Part shown: piece by piece, positions 1 through 5,959 of the stretch
Layout: every line of letters starts with the position of its first letter
How positions within the stretch are numbered: the stretch's first letter is position 1
Source of the DNA: a bacterium
GTDB taxonomy: Bacteria; Bacillota; Negativicutes; Acidaminococcales; Acidaminococcaceae
DNA: 6,697 nucleotides
Direction: 5' to 3'
NCBI GenBank assembly: GCA_004562175.1
Contig: SFRS01000040.1
Coordinates: 1 to 6,697, forward strand
Translations under genes and position numbers: made by a program
Notes under the pieces: model-generated
The model's database searches: none
The model's input: the letters and a program-made list of their open reading frames with translations, nothing else
What the model was told of the DNA's origin: nothing

Positions 1-828
1 CATCTTTTGTGCGCAGCTCATGGTCAGGGGCAGGGTGCCACCGGAGGAGCAGGAGCTGAATGCCATCAAAAATGCAGGGGAGATACCCTTGAAGAATTTA
101 ACTACATCGTAGCCAGCCACAAATTTCAGCAGAGCGCCGTAAACAACTACTGCATGTACCAAGCAAGCCAGATATACAGCCAAAACAACCTTCAGCAGGG
201 GCAGCAGAACAGCGGGGCCATTAGCTGCAACTACGGGAGTAATCAGGCCAAATACGCCGATAGGAGCTACAGCCATGATGTAGCCTACCATTTTGTAGGA
301 AACCTCAGCCAAGCCGTTAATGGTGTGCTTCAGATAGTCAGCCTTTTCGCCAACAGCGGTGATGCCAACGCCGGTGAAGAGAGCAAAAACGATGATTTGC
401 AGCATGTTTGCTTTAACCATTGCACCCAACGGGTTGGTGGGGAAAATGTCGATAATAACCTTCATCAGAGGAGGAGCAGCTTTAGCAGCCACTTTTACAG
501 ATTCAGCAGGCATGGTCAGGCCAGCGCCCGGTTGGAAAGCGGTACCGAAGCCCAAGCCAATGATGATTGCAAATGCGGTGGTAACCATGTACCAAGCAAC
601 AGTTTTCACGCCGATACGGCCAACCTTTTTGATATCACCCAAGCTGCACACGCCGATTACCAAGCTGGAGAATACCAAAGGAACGATGACCATTTTGATC
701 ATGTTCATAAAGATAGTGCCCAAGGGTCCAATCCAGGTCTTGGCAAAGCCAGCACCCTCAGCACCAAGCTCTAAGCCGGCAAGAATACCGAGAGCTAAAC
801 CGATGAGAATTTTGGTAGATAAGTTCAC
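1..828 (-). CDS. Sodium:dicarboxylate (DAACS/GltP-type) symporter, 3' end cut by window
   Basis: This is a secondary transporter of the dicarboxylate/amino acid:cation symporter family, an inner-membrane protein that usually couples uptake of glutamate, aspartate or C4-dicarboxylates to Na+ or H+. The window holds the first 276 codons of a protein that is normally about 400-430 residues. Hydrophobic segments recur throughout, and the family's serine-rich re-entrant loop HP1 is readable at residues about 257-269 (FSSCSSGGTLPLT). TM7 with its NMDGT-type motif, HP2 and TM8 lie beyond the left edge, so substrate and ion cannot be told. The start is GTG at 828: it gives the family-typical amino end (MNLSTKILIGLALG) and has an AGGGGG Shine-Dalgarno (838-843) nine bases upstream. 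The gene is separated from bofA by a terminator and has its own control region with paired palindromes. The family call is secure; the exact substrate is not. Confidence 0.93.
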   Translation of the reverse strand, partial: MNLSTKILIGLALGILAGLELGAEGAGFAKTWIGPLGTIFMNMIKMVIVPLVFSSLVIGVCSLGDIKKVGRIGVKTVAWYMVTTAFAIIIGLGFGTAFQPGAGLTMPAESVKVAAKAAPPLMKVIIDIFPTNPLGAMVKANMLQIIVFALFTGVGITAVGEKADYLKHTINGLAEVSYKMVGYIMAVAPIGVFGLITPVVAANGPAVLLPLLKVVLAVYLACLVHAVVVYGALLKFVAGYDVVKFFKGISPAFLMAFSSCSSGGTLPLTMSCAQKM

Positions 829-870
829 GATGAATAACCCCCTAAACATAATAAAAATACTATTGTTACC

Positions 871-879
871 ATTATAGCA
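871..879 (-). promoter_or_regulatory. Possible extended -10 promoter of the symporter gene
   Basis: The minus strand reads TGCTATAAT, a perfect extended -10 element (TG-N-TATAAT), with no good -35 at 16-18 bases. Transcription would begin near 864, about 35 bases before the GTG start. If so, the two TGTATACA palindromes upstream would be centred near -41.5 and -61.5, which are activator positions. This competes with the promoter call at 912-940; the sequence alone does not decide between them. Confidence 0.4.
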
Positions 880-900
880 GAGGTTTTGCAAAAAATCTCA

Positions 901-930
901 TTGTATACAGTATTATTCGCGTGTATACAA
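901..930. promoter_or_regulatory. Twin TGTATACA palindromes, probable operator
   Basis: TTGTATACA (901-909) and its exact reverse complement TGTATACAA (922-930) flank a 12-base centre. Each contains the self-complementary octamer TGTATACA, and the two octamer centres are exactly 20 bp apart, about two helical turns, so two dimers could bind on the same DNA face. They sit inside the symporter's control region. Short palindromes with a GTATAC core resemble sites of FadR/FCD-type GntR regulators (family knowledge), but no regulator gene is in the window, so the protein is unknown. Confidence 0.6.
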
Positions 931-940
931 TATATTTCAA
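912..940 (-). promoter_or_regulatory. Candidate sigma-A promoter of the symporter gene
   Basis: The minus strand carries TTGAAA (935-940), a 17-base spacer, then AATAAT (912-917). Each hexamer is one mismatch from consensus and the spacing is optimal. The predicted start is near 905, giving a leader of about 77 nt before the GTG. One TGTATACA palindrome falls in the spacer and the other over the predicted start site, so a protein bound there would be expected to block polymerase. Confidence 0.55.
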
Positions 941-1001
941 AATACAAAGTCATTGTCTCATGCTCATCCGTGATTATGTTTGCAAAGTTTGTTCGCACAA
1001 G

Positions 1002-1035
1002 AAAAATATCCCCTGCATTACTACAAGGGATATTT
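1002..1035 (-). terminator. Rho-independent terminator after bofA
   Basis: On the minus strand, AAATATCCCTTG (1035-1024) pairs with CAGGGGATATTT (1015-1004): 12 pairs including one G-U, with an 8-base loop. A run of Ts follows. It lies 10 bases after the bofA stop codon and before the symporter promoter, so it closes the dnaX-ybaB-recR-bofA unit. Confidence 0.8.
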
Positions 1036-1044
1036 GCTGTCTAT

Positions 1045-1335
1045 TTATTTTGCGAATAGCTCGAACAAGATCACTGCCACAGCTCCCGGAATCCCAAAAA
1101 AGCCGGCAATTAACGCCTTGAAAATAGTAATCTTCAGGCCAAAGCCCACAAAGGAGCCTAAAAGATTAACTAACCACAGCAAAATTGCCCCGCAAATGCC
1201 GTTCCACACCAGCTTAAAAGGCATGGATAAAAGCTTAACAATAACGAGCAGCAACACAACGCCCACCAGCATGGGTCCCAGAGAACCCAAGGGGCCAAGG
1301 CCGGCGCTAGCTGCCAAACCTTCTAAAGTCGCCAT
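1045..1335 (-). CDS. bofA: BofA-family pro-sigma-K processing inhibitor
   Basis: This is a 96-residue, almost wholly hydrophobic protein of the BofA family. In Bacillus, BofA sits in the outer forespore membrane with SpoIVFA and holds the protease SpoIVFB inactive until pro-sigma-K should be cleaved. Family features seen here are a hydrophobic segment at about 19-38, the N-G-x-x-G...N stretch at 45-57 (NGICGAILLWLVN), and the carboxy-terminal GIPG turn at 81-84 followed by a last hydrophobic helix. B. subtilis BofA is about 87 residues, so the length fits. A purine-rich GGAAGG lies 11 bases before the ATG. It follows recR by 26 bases, a neighbourhood known from Bacillus. No other sporulation gene is in the window, so a role in sporulation is inferred from the family only. 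Confidence 0.88.
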   Translation of the reverse strand: MATLEGLAASAGLGPLGSLGPMLVGVVLLLVIVKLLSMPFKLVWNGICGAILLWLVNLLGSFVGFGLKITIFKALIAGFFGIPGAVAVILFELFAK

Positions 1336-1361
1336 GTTTGCAAGCGCCTTCCTTTCTTAAA

Positions 1362-1961
1362 CTACATTGCACGCCTATTTTCCAAGGCCTTGGACAGAGT
1401 AACCTCATCGGCATACTCCAAATCGCCCCCCATGGGTAGGCCATGGGCAATGCGACTCACTGTGATGCCTATGGGCTTTAAGAGCTGGGCCAAATAAGTG
1501 GCCGTAGCCTCGCCCTCCACATCGGAATTGGTGGCAATAATGATTTCGCTAATTGATTCCTGCTGCAGGCGTTGAAAAAGCTCGCGAATCTTCAGCTTAT
1601 CAGGTCCCACTCCATCTAGAGGGGAAAGGACCCCGTGCAGCACATGATAAAGGCCATTATAGCCATGACTGCGCTCCATGGCAGCAATGTCCTGAGGCTG
1701 CTCCACCACGCAAATCGTGAAATGGTCCCTGGATGGATCACTGCATACGGCGCATTTTTCGCCATCGGTCAGATTAAAGCACTGGCTACAGTAATGAATG
1801 CTCTTTTTGGCACTGCTCAAGGCCTCCGCCAGCTGCTGTACCTCACTTTCAGGCATATCGATAATATGATAGGCCAGGCGCATGGCCGTTTTCGAGCCCA
1901 CGCCGGGCAAACGGCGCAGCTGCTCATATAAATTAGCCAGGGGCCTGATCATCCGGGCCAT
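1362..1961 (-). CDS. recR: Recombination mediator protein RecR
   Basis: RecR acts with RecF and RecO to load RecA onto SSB-coated single-stranded DNA at gaps. The 199 residues match the family's usual length of about 198. Visible in order are an amino-terminal helix-hairpin-helix (LPGVGSKTAMRLA, 18-30), a four-cysteine zinc site (C58, C61, C70, C73), a Toprim domain from about 82 with its acidic E87 and D91 and the TNSDVEGEATA stretch (144-154), and the closing GGDLEYADEVTL segment (178-189). The ATG at 1961 begins one base after the ybaB stop codon. No clear Shine-Dalgarno precedes it, so translation is probably coupled to ybaB. A second in-frame ATG at 1952 (residue 4) cannot be excluded as the start. 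Nothing in the protein looks degraded. Confidence 0.98.
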   Translation of the reverse strand: MARMIRPLANLYEQLRRLPGVGSKTAMRLAYHIIDMPESEVQQLAEALSSAKKSIHYCSQCFNLTDGEKCAVCSDPSRDHFTICVVEQPQDIAAMERSHGYNGLYHVLHGVLSPLDGVGPDKLKIRELFQRLQQESISEIIIATNSDVEGEATATYLAQLLKPIGITVSRIAHGLPMGGDLEYADEVTLSKALENRRAM

Positions 1962-1962
1962 C

Positions 1963-2286
1963 TTACATGCCGGGCAGCTTCATACCGCCGGTAATTTTAG
2001 CCATTTCCTTTTCGCTAACCTCTTCCACCTTCTTCAGGCCATCGTTAACAGCAGTAAGGATCATATCCTCCAGCATTTCCAGATCATCAACATCCACTGC
2101 TTCAGGTTTAATTTTGATGGATTGTACTTCCTTTTTACCGGTTACCACTACGGTTACGGCACCGCCGCCCACAGAGGTTTCAAAGGTGCGCTTTTTCAGG
2201 TCTTCTTGCATCTTTGCCATATCGGCCTGCATTTTTTGCACCTTTCTCATCATTGCTTGCATATTACCCATACCACCAGGAAACAT
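1963..2286 (-). CDS. ybaB: YbaB/EbfC family nucleoid-associated protein
   Basis: This 107-residue protein belongs to the YbaB/EbfC family of small dimeric DNA-binding proteins. They coat the nucleoid and are nearly always encoded between dnaX and recR. The amino end is the typical Met/Gln/Lys-rich helix (MGNMQAMMRKVQKMQADMAKM, about 6-26), followed by a central beta region (about 34-62, with the GGGAVTVVVTG stretch) and an acidic carboxy-terminal helix pair (about 66-98). The ATG at 2286 is well supported by a perfect AAAGGAGG eight bases upstream (2295-2302). It lies 79 bases after dnaX with no terminator between and touches recR, so it is an operon member. The biochemical role of the family is only partly understood. 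Confidence 0.96.
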   Translation of the reverse strand: MFPGGMGNMQAMMRKVQKMQADMAKMQEDLKKRTFETSVGGGAVTVVVTGKKEVQSIKIKPEAVDVDDLEMLEDMILTAVNDGLKKVEEVSEKEMAKITGGMKLPGM

Positions 2287-2365
2287 AAGTAAATCCTCCT
2301 TTAATATCTAAATCAAAAATTATATTTATCTTGAGCTCCGCTCTGGGCGAAACAACAATTCATCT

Positions 2366-4387
2366 TCAGTCAACCTTAGTTATGGTGCCACCCAAGGCAT
2401 TCATAGCACGCTGCAGATTTTCCGGCAGCTCATCGGTAGCCACGCTCTTTGCAGCCGCAACAGTAGCAGGTGGCTCCTTGGGAGCTGTAACCTTGGGCTT
2501 GGCGCCACTACCGGCACGCTTTTTGAGCTCGGCCTCCGCCTCGCAACTCAGGCGAATCGGCCTGCGCGCCAAGCGCAGGAGCACGCCCTCGAAGTATTCG
2601 CGAAAATCGGCTTTCTTCATGCGCTCGCTTTGAAAAGCACTTTTAAAAGCCACGACCAAAACATCGTTGACAAAGCTATAGACCCTGCCACCCTTGGCGC
2701 AGGAAAACATGGACATTTTTTTCTCTGCACGCACCAGCTCCAAGGTTTGCTGCCAAAAGTCTTCGCCAGCAGCATAATCACCACCGAATTCTTCGATAGA
2801 AGCGCTAGAGGCTGCCTCACTAGCCACAGGTGTAGCTGCAGTGACGGGAGCTGCTGCCTTAGCAGGGGCTGCTGAAGCATTAACTGCTGTACTCTTTTTG
2901 AGTGCAGCTTCCTTAGATGCTGGCGCAGTCTTGGGCTGAAGATTATTGTCTACAGCAGCATCTTTAGGTTTAACAGCTTGAGCAAAGCTTGCCTGCCTAG
3001 GCACTGATGACAGCTGACTGAGCTCATCTGCCGTGGGAACTCCCTCATCCGGCTCCACAAATTGTTCCTCAGGTCCTGTATACAGCAAATGCTCTGGCAC
3101 AGCCTTAGGCAGCTGTGCCGGCTTAGGCGTTACTTGCGGTGGAGCAGCTGCAGGTGTCACTTGTTGCAGCGCTGGCGTAGCAACTACTTGCGGAGCAGCT
3201 TTATGCGGCGGTGCTTGCACCGAGCCGTAGGCCGGTGTAGCTATAGCTCCGCCCGCCAGCTGCCGCTCCAGGCTTTCCACGCGAGCCGTCAGGCTCGCTA
3301 AGGCGCTGCCTTCGCGGCGGCACAAATCCAACAAGCACAGCTCCGCCGTGATGCGTTGGCGCATGGTGCCACGCAGCTCTACCAGAGCTGCGTGCAAGCG
3401 CTCCTCCGAAGCCATAATCCTATCCGTACTATATAACGCAGCTAGCTCGCCTAAGCTTGCCGCCGTATCGGTCAAATAAACCTCATTATATTGAGGCACA
3501 GCCTTGAAAAGCAACAGAGCACGCAAATATTCCACTAGCTCCGTCAAAATCTGGCGCACATCCTTGCCCTGCTCCAGCAAAGCAGCCAGCTGCGCCAAGG
3601 CTTCGGGTACATCCTGCCTGCCGATGGCTCCCACCAGCTCGCGCAAAGCCTCCCGCCCAACAATGCCCAAAACCTCGCGCACTGTGGCCGCGCTAATACT
3701 TTTAGCCATAACACCGCATTGGTCCAGAAGACTAAGGGCATCACGCATGCCACCCTCGGACTGGATAGCAATCAAGCGCAGAGCTTCCTCATCAGCAGCG
3801 AGGCCACTACCTTGTGCAACCATGGCCAAATGCTGGACAATTTCCTCCACCGTCACACGGCGAAAATCAAAGCGTTGGCAGCGGGAATGAATGGTCGCAG
3901 GAATTTTGTGAGGGTCCGTTGTTGCCAAAATAAAGATCACATGGCTGGGTGGTTCCTCCAAGGTTTTCAAAAGCGCGTTGAAGGCTTCCGTTGTCAGCAT
4001 GTGCACTTCGTCAATAATATAGACCTTATAGCGACAATCAACCGGCGTAAAGGCCAGCTGGTCGCGCAATGCCTTGATCTCATCAATGCCACGATTGGAG
4101 GCAGCATCAATTTCAAACACATCCATGGAGGAGCCTTCAGCAATGCGACGACAGTTGTCGCACTCACCGCAAGGATTAGGCGTTGGTCCATGCTCGCAGT
4201 TCAGCGCCTTGGCCAAAATACGAGCCGTACTAGTTTTACCAGTACCACGAGGTCCGGCAAAAAGATAGGCATGGGCAATGCGGCCACTGGTAAGCGCGTT
4301 TGTCAGCGCTTGCTTCACCGGCTGCTGTCCCACTAAGGTATCAAAATTTTGCGGCCGCCATTGGCGGTACAAAGCCACATATGCCAT
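2366..4387 (-). CDS. dnaX: DNA polymerase III subunit tau/gamma (clamp loader)
   Basis: DnaX is the AAA+ motor subunit of the clamp loader that opens and places the sliding clamp; the full-length tau form also ties the loader to polymerase. The product has 673 residues from the ATG at 4387. Visible are Walker A GPRGTGKT (45-52), a zinc site (C64, C73, C76, C79), Walker B with DEVH (126-129), sensor-1 ATTD (155-158), the SRC arginine finger (168-170) and a helical collar to about 375. An Ala/Pro/Lys-rich linker spans about 380-535. A tau-type carboxy-terminal domain follows at 540-622, and the tail ends with a conserved-looking ENLQRAMNALGG. The frame is open for 21 codons further upstream, but the 4387 start is chosen because MAYVALYRQWRPQ is the family's amino end and GGAGGG lies nine bases before it. 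The long linker and carboxy domain indicate a full tau protein; no convincing frameshift signal for gamma was found. Confidence 0.97.
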   Translation of the reverse strand: MAYVALYRQWRPQNFDTLVGQQPVKQALTNALTSGRIAHAYLFAGPRGTGKTSTARILAKALNCEHGPTPNPCGECDNCRRIAEGSSMDVFEIDAASNRGIDEIKALRDQLAFTPVDCRYKVYIIDEVHMLTTEAFNALLKTLEEPPSHVIFILATTDPHKIPATIHSRCQRFDFRRVTVEEIVQHLAMVAQGSGLAADEEALRLIAIQSEGGMRDALSLLDQCGVMAKSISAATVREVLGIVGREALRELVGAIGRQDVPEALAQLAALLEQGKDVRQILTELVEYLRALLLFKAVPQYNEVYLTDTAASLGELAALYSTDRIMASEERLHAALVELRGTMRQRITAELCLLDLCRREGSALASLTARVESLERQLAGGAIATPAYGSVQAPPHKAAPQVVATPALQQVTPAAAPPQVTPKPAQLPKAVPEHLLYTGPEEQFVEPDEGVPTADELSQLSSVPRQASFAQAVKPKDAAVDNNLQPKTAPASKEAALKKSTAVNASAAPAKAAAPVTAATPVASEAASSASIEEFGGDYAAGEDFWQQTLELVRAEKKMSMFSCAKGGRVYSFVNDVLVVAFKSAFQSERMKKADFREYFEGVLLRLARRPIRLSCEAEAELKKRAGSGAKPKVTAPKEPPATVAAAKSVATDELPENLQRAMNALGGTITKVD

Positions 4388-4396
4388 AGCCCTACT

Positions 4397-4402
4397 CCCT
4401 CC
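4397..4402 (-). promoter_or_regulatory. Shine-Dalgarno that fixes the dnaX start
   Basis: GGAGGG stands nine bases before the ATG at 4387. The upstream in-frame ATG at 4450 has no such sequence and lies in the mRNA leader. This decides for the shorter, family-typical protein. Just upstream, a small inverted repeat CGCTG-CGAG-CAGCG (4414-4427) could fold in the leader without hiding the ribosome site. Confidence 0.75.
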
Positions 4403-4475
4403 ACGATTGGTTGCGCTGCGAGCAGCGTTTTCGGCCCATGCCAAAACCACGCCTACTTACACAGCTTCATGCTAT

Positions 4476-4504
4476 ATTATAGTATAATCCCCGCTTTGCC
4501 GCAA
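4476..4504 (-). promoter_or_regulatory. Promoter of the dnaX-ybaB-recR-bofA operon
   Basis: TTGCGG (4499-4504), a 17-base spacer and a perfect TATAAT (4476-4481) are seen on the minus strand. The -35 matches consensus at three of six positions. The start would be near 4469, giving a leader of about 80 nt. The -35 begins one base after the T-run of the ffs terminator, so the two signals are packed back to back. Confidence 0.65.
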
Positions 4505-4505
4505 G

Positions 4506-4533
4506 AAAAAAAGCGCTGAGCAAAGCTCAGCGC
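4506..4533 (-). terminator. Rho-independent terminator after the SRP RNA
   Basis: On the minus strand GCGCTGAGC (4533-4525) pairs perfectly with GCTCAGCGC (4521-4513) around a TTT loop and is followed by seven Ts (4512-4506). It stands 11 bases after the predicted end of the SRP RNA. It should release that RNA before dnaX. Confidence 0.93.
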
Positions 4534-4544
4534 CGCTTACTTCC

Positions 4545-4669
4545 CTGTAGGGCCGCAAACCCGAGCACCCCCACGGCACATGAAAGTATCCGCTTAAGGC
4601 TGCTTCCTTCCGGACCTGACCTGGTTCACAGGCTCCCATTGCGCAGGACTCAAATTTACGGTCCTACAG
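4545..4669 (-). ncRNA. ffs: Signal recognition particle RNA, short bacterial type (4.5S-like)
   Basis: This is the RNA core of the SRP, which binds Ffh and targets nascent membrane proteins to FtsY and the Sec translocon. The diagnostic part is domain IV, read on the minus strand over 4623-4598, with its asymmetric internal loop and GGAA tetraloop (4611-4608). The ends pair: CTGTAGGACCG at the 5' side (4669-4659) with CGGCCCTACAG at the 3' side (4555-4545), 10 of 11 bases pairing. That gives a hairpin RNA of about 125 nt. This is much shorter than the roughly 270-nt Bacillus RNA, leaving no room for an Alu-type domain. Exact ends are inferred from pairing. No clear promoter of its own is seen upstream, so it may be co-transcribed with tRNA-Ser. 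Confidence 0.94.
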
Positions 4670-4678
4670 AGAAGCAAT

Positions 4679-4698
4679 AAAAAAGCCGCATTTGCGGC
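4679..4698 (-). terminator. Terminator-like hairpin between tRNA-Ser and ffs
   Basis: GCCGCA-AA-TGCGGC (4698-4685) followed by six Ts (4684-4679) follows the tRNA by ten bases. In practice it is a five-pair stem with a four-base AAAT loop. The stem is short, so termination may be partial, letting transcripts reach the SRP RNA that begins ten bases on. It could instead be a processing site. Confidence 0.6.
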
Positions 4699-4708
4699 CG
4701 ATTTTTGA

Positions 4709-4798
4709 TGGCGGAGAGAGAGGGATTCGAACCCTCGGTACGGTATCCCGTACACACGCTTTCCAGGCGTGCACCTTCAACCACTCGGTCATCTCTCC
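4709..4798 (-). tRNA. tRNA-Ser (anticodon GGA)
   Basis: A 90-nt class II tRNA with the CCA end encoded (4711-4709). The acceptor stem GGAGAGA (4798-4792) pairs fully with TCTCTCC (4719-4713), and G at 4712 is the discriminator. The anticodon stem CACGC/GCGTG encloses the loop CTGGAAA, giving anticodon GGA (4764-4762), which reads UCC and UCU codons. A long variable arm (TACGGGATACCGTA region) and the GGTTCGAATCC T-arm confirm a serine tRNA. It has its own strong promoter about 75 bases upstream. A tRNA-Ser in front of SRP RNA and dnaX is also known in Bacillus. Confidence 0.97.
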
Positions 4799-4802
4799 AG
4801 GG

Positions 4803-4853
4803 TTGAAAACTAGAACTATTTTCAATTTCCGTGCCCACAACAAGCACGCACAG
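4803..4853 (-). promoter_or_regulatory. Leader of the tRNA-Ser transcript with two small inverted repeats
   Basis: Between the predicted start (near 4866) and the tRNA lie about 68 bases with two possible hairpins. TTGAAAA/TTTTCAA (4825-4819 with 4809-4803) stands four bases before the mature tRNA, and a CGTGC/GCACG pair is further upstream. They may mark the 5' leader removed by RNase P. No coding sequence is visible here. Confidence 0.3.
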
Positions 4854-4872
4854 TAAAACAACTGCGAATATT

Positions 4873-4901
4873 ATTATAATAGTTTAGCAGCAGTAAGTCA
4901 A
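4873..4901 (-). promoter_or_regulatory. Strong sigma-A promoter of tRNA-Ser (and probably ffs)
   Basis: TTGACT (4896-4901), a 17-base spacer and a perfect TATAAT (4873-4878) make a near-consensus promoter with a predicted start near 4866. Upstream of the -35 (about 4905-4930) the minus strand is A/T-rich with A- and T-tracts, resembling the UP elements common at stable-RNA promoters. Confidence 0.88.
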
Positions 4902-4961
4902 GAGCTTTTTGTAAAATTTTTAATAAAAACAGCAAATTCGCTCGCCACACAACTAAGCAAA

Positions 4962-5002
4962 AGCGATGCCTCCGAGGGAATCCTCTCCTCATTGGCATCG
5001 CT
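4962..5002 (-). terminator. Hairpin terminator after the universal stress protein gene
   Basis: AGCGATGCC (5002-4994) pairs perfectly with GGCATCGCT (4970-4962). Inside, GAGG and CCTC can pair around a smaller loop. A short T-rich stretch (TTTTGCTT) follows. It lies 13 bases after the usp stop and before the tRNA promoter. The interrupted T-run makes it less strong than the ffs terminator. Confidence 0.7.
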
Positions 5003-5015
5003 ATTCTTACATTAC

Positions 5016-5861
5016 TTAATCATCATTCTCTTCTGCAGGCACCAGCATCACAGCACAATCCACATTCAGCACCACATTTTCAGAGGTGCTTCCCAGCTCC
5101 TCGCCATTGGTCATATCGGCGCCGGTCTTGGCCATCATAATCAGGCTCACATTGTCGCGTTCGCAGATGGCTGCGATCTTCTTGGAAGCCACGCCATGAG
5201 CTATATGGTAATCAGCCTCGATACCGAAAATCTTCATCTCGTCCACCAGCTCCTGCAAAAAGAGCATAGCGCTACCGTATTTTTCCTTATAATCATGCTT
5301 ATTGCGACTGTGCTCAATCACGTGCACAAAAATTACCTTGCCCACAAATTCGCGCAGACTACGGATAATGTTCAAGGCCTCCAAGGATTTGCGAGAAAAA
5401 TCAGTTGGCACCAAAATAGTCTGCAAAAGATTTTCCTGTTCCTCATGTACCTCCGCCTTATTAATCAACAGAGGAATATTCGTCACCCGCGCCAAATCAA
5501 AGGTCGTGCTTCCCATGAGGGCACGCTTCAAAAAGCCCTTACGATGGGAGGCAACCAAAACCAAATCAGCATCATATTCTTCGGCCAGGCCTTGCACAGT
5601 CTCACTGATGTCGCCCGTGCGGGTAACAATGGAGATTTCCTCGTAGCCTGCCTGCTCAATATCATTTTTATAACCCTCTAAGCGACTTTGCGTGCGTTTG
5701 TAGCTACTACCGTCAGGGTCGGCGTCATCGTCATCATCGAAAACATGCGCCAAAACAACTTCCGTTTCCGTGTCGGGGCATAAGCTAAACAGACACTCAG
5801 TCAGCTTGTCGGCCTGCGGAGACAAATCCGTCGCCAGCAGCACCTTGGTGAATGTACTCAT
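5016..5861 (-). CDS. Tandem-domain universal stress protein (UspA family)
   Basis: The 281-residue product holds two UspA-like alpha/beta domains, at about 3-135 and 147-276. These are cytoplasmic proteins, many of them ATP-binding, linked to survival under stress; the exact role here is unknown. Each domain starts with the strand carrying the nucleotide-site aspartate (ATD with D12; PTD with D154). The family's G-2x-G-9x-G(S/T) loop is mostly kept in the carboxy-terminal domain (A244, G247, G257-S258). In the amino-terminal one it reads A104, R107, G117-S118, so that domain may bind nucleotide poorly. After the second strand of domain 1 lies an acidic stretch (D42-D46, then D48, D50, G51), an unusual insert. 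The ATG at 5861 follows AAAGGAG by about seven bases. The gene stands alone, with 147 bases containing an 11-bp repeat array upstream; no convincing promoter could be fixed there. Confidence 0.93.
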   Translation of the reverse strand: MSTFTKVLLATDLSPQADKLTECLFSLCPDTETEVVLAHVFDDDDDADPDGSSYKRTQSRLEGYKNDIEQAGYEEISIVTRTGDISETVQGLAEEYDADLVLVASHRKGFLKRALMGSTTFDLARVTNIPLLINKAEVHEEQENLLQTILVPTDFSRKSLEALNIIRSLREFVGKVIFVHVIEHSRNKHDYKEKYGSAMLFLQELVDEMKIFGIEADYHIAHGVASKKIAAICERDNVSLIMMAKTGADMTNGEELGSTSENVVLNVDCAVMLVPAEENDD

Positions 5862-5899
5862 TTATCTGCTCCTTTAAACAAAGATATATAATGGTACTC

Positions 5900-5912
5900 T
5901 TTCGCCACGAAA
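5900..5912. repeat. Small inverted repeat upstream of the stress protein gene
   Basis: TTTCG-CCA-CGAAA is a perfect 5-bp inverted repeat with a 3-base centre, about 40 bases before the usp start. It could be a regulator half-site pair or chance; it matches no operator recognised here. Confidence 0.25.
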
Positions 5913-5959
5913 TGTAAAATTCCTGCTAATGTTGTAAATCTTGTTGGGGAAATTTAGGA

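Noticed and set aside
7..774. Long plus-strand open frame of 255 codons
   Set aside because: It is antisense to the clearly recognisable symporter, has low-complexity composition without any family signature, and no ribosome site.
2319..2324. TATAAT between dnaX and ybaB as an internal promoter
   Set aside because: The sequence 17 bases upstream (CCCAGA) bears no resemblance to a -35 and no TG extension is present; it is likely chance in an A/T-rich gap.
2716..2722. Seven-A run in dnaX (minus strand, codons AAA AAA ATG), plus two C-AAA-AAG sites, as a programmed frameshift for a gamma subunit
   Set aside because: None is the classic A-AAA-AAG heptamer, and no clear stimulating hairpin or upstream Shine-Dalgarno was seen. 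The A-run lies inside the tau carboxy domain rather than before the linker, so a gamma form is unsupported. Slippage at the A-run cannot be excluded without protein data.
3719..4336. Plus-strand open frame of 205 codons opposite dnaX
   Set aside because: It mirrors conserved dnaX ATPase codons in another frame; no promoter, ribosome site or recognisable domain.
4388..4450. A 21-residue amino-terminal extension of DnaX
   Set aside because: The extension has no family counterpart, lacks a ribosome site, and lies in the leader between the promoter and the good Shine-Dalgarno at 4397-4402.
4656..4861. Small minus-strand open frames across tRNA-Ser and its leader
   Set aside because: They translate the tRNA gene itself and its leader; this is structural RNA sequence, not coding.
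5911..5938. TTTACA-N16-TACATT as the usp promoter
   Set aside because: The -10 matches only four of six positions and the spacing is short; other equally weak pairs exist nearby, so no promoter was annotated.
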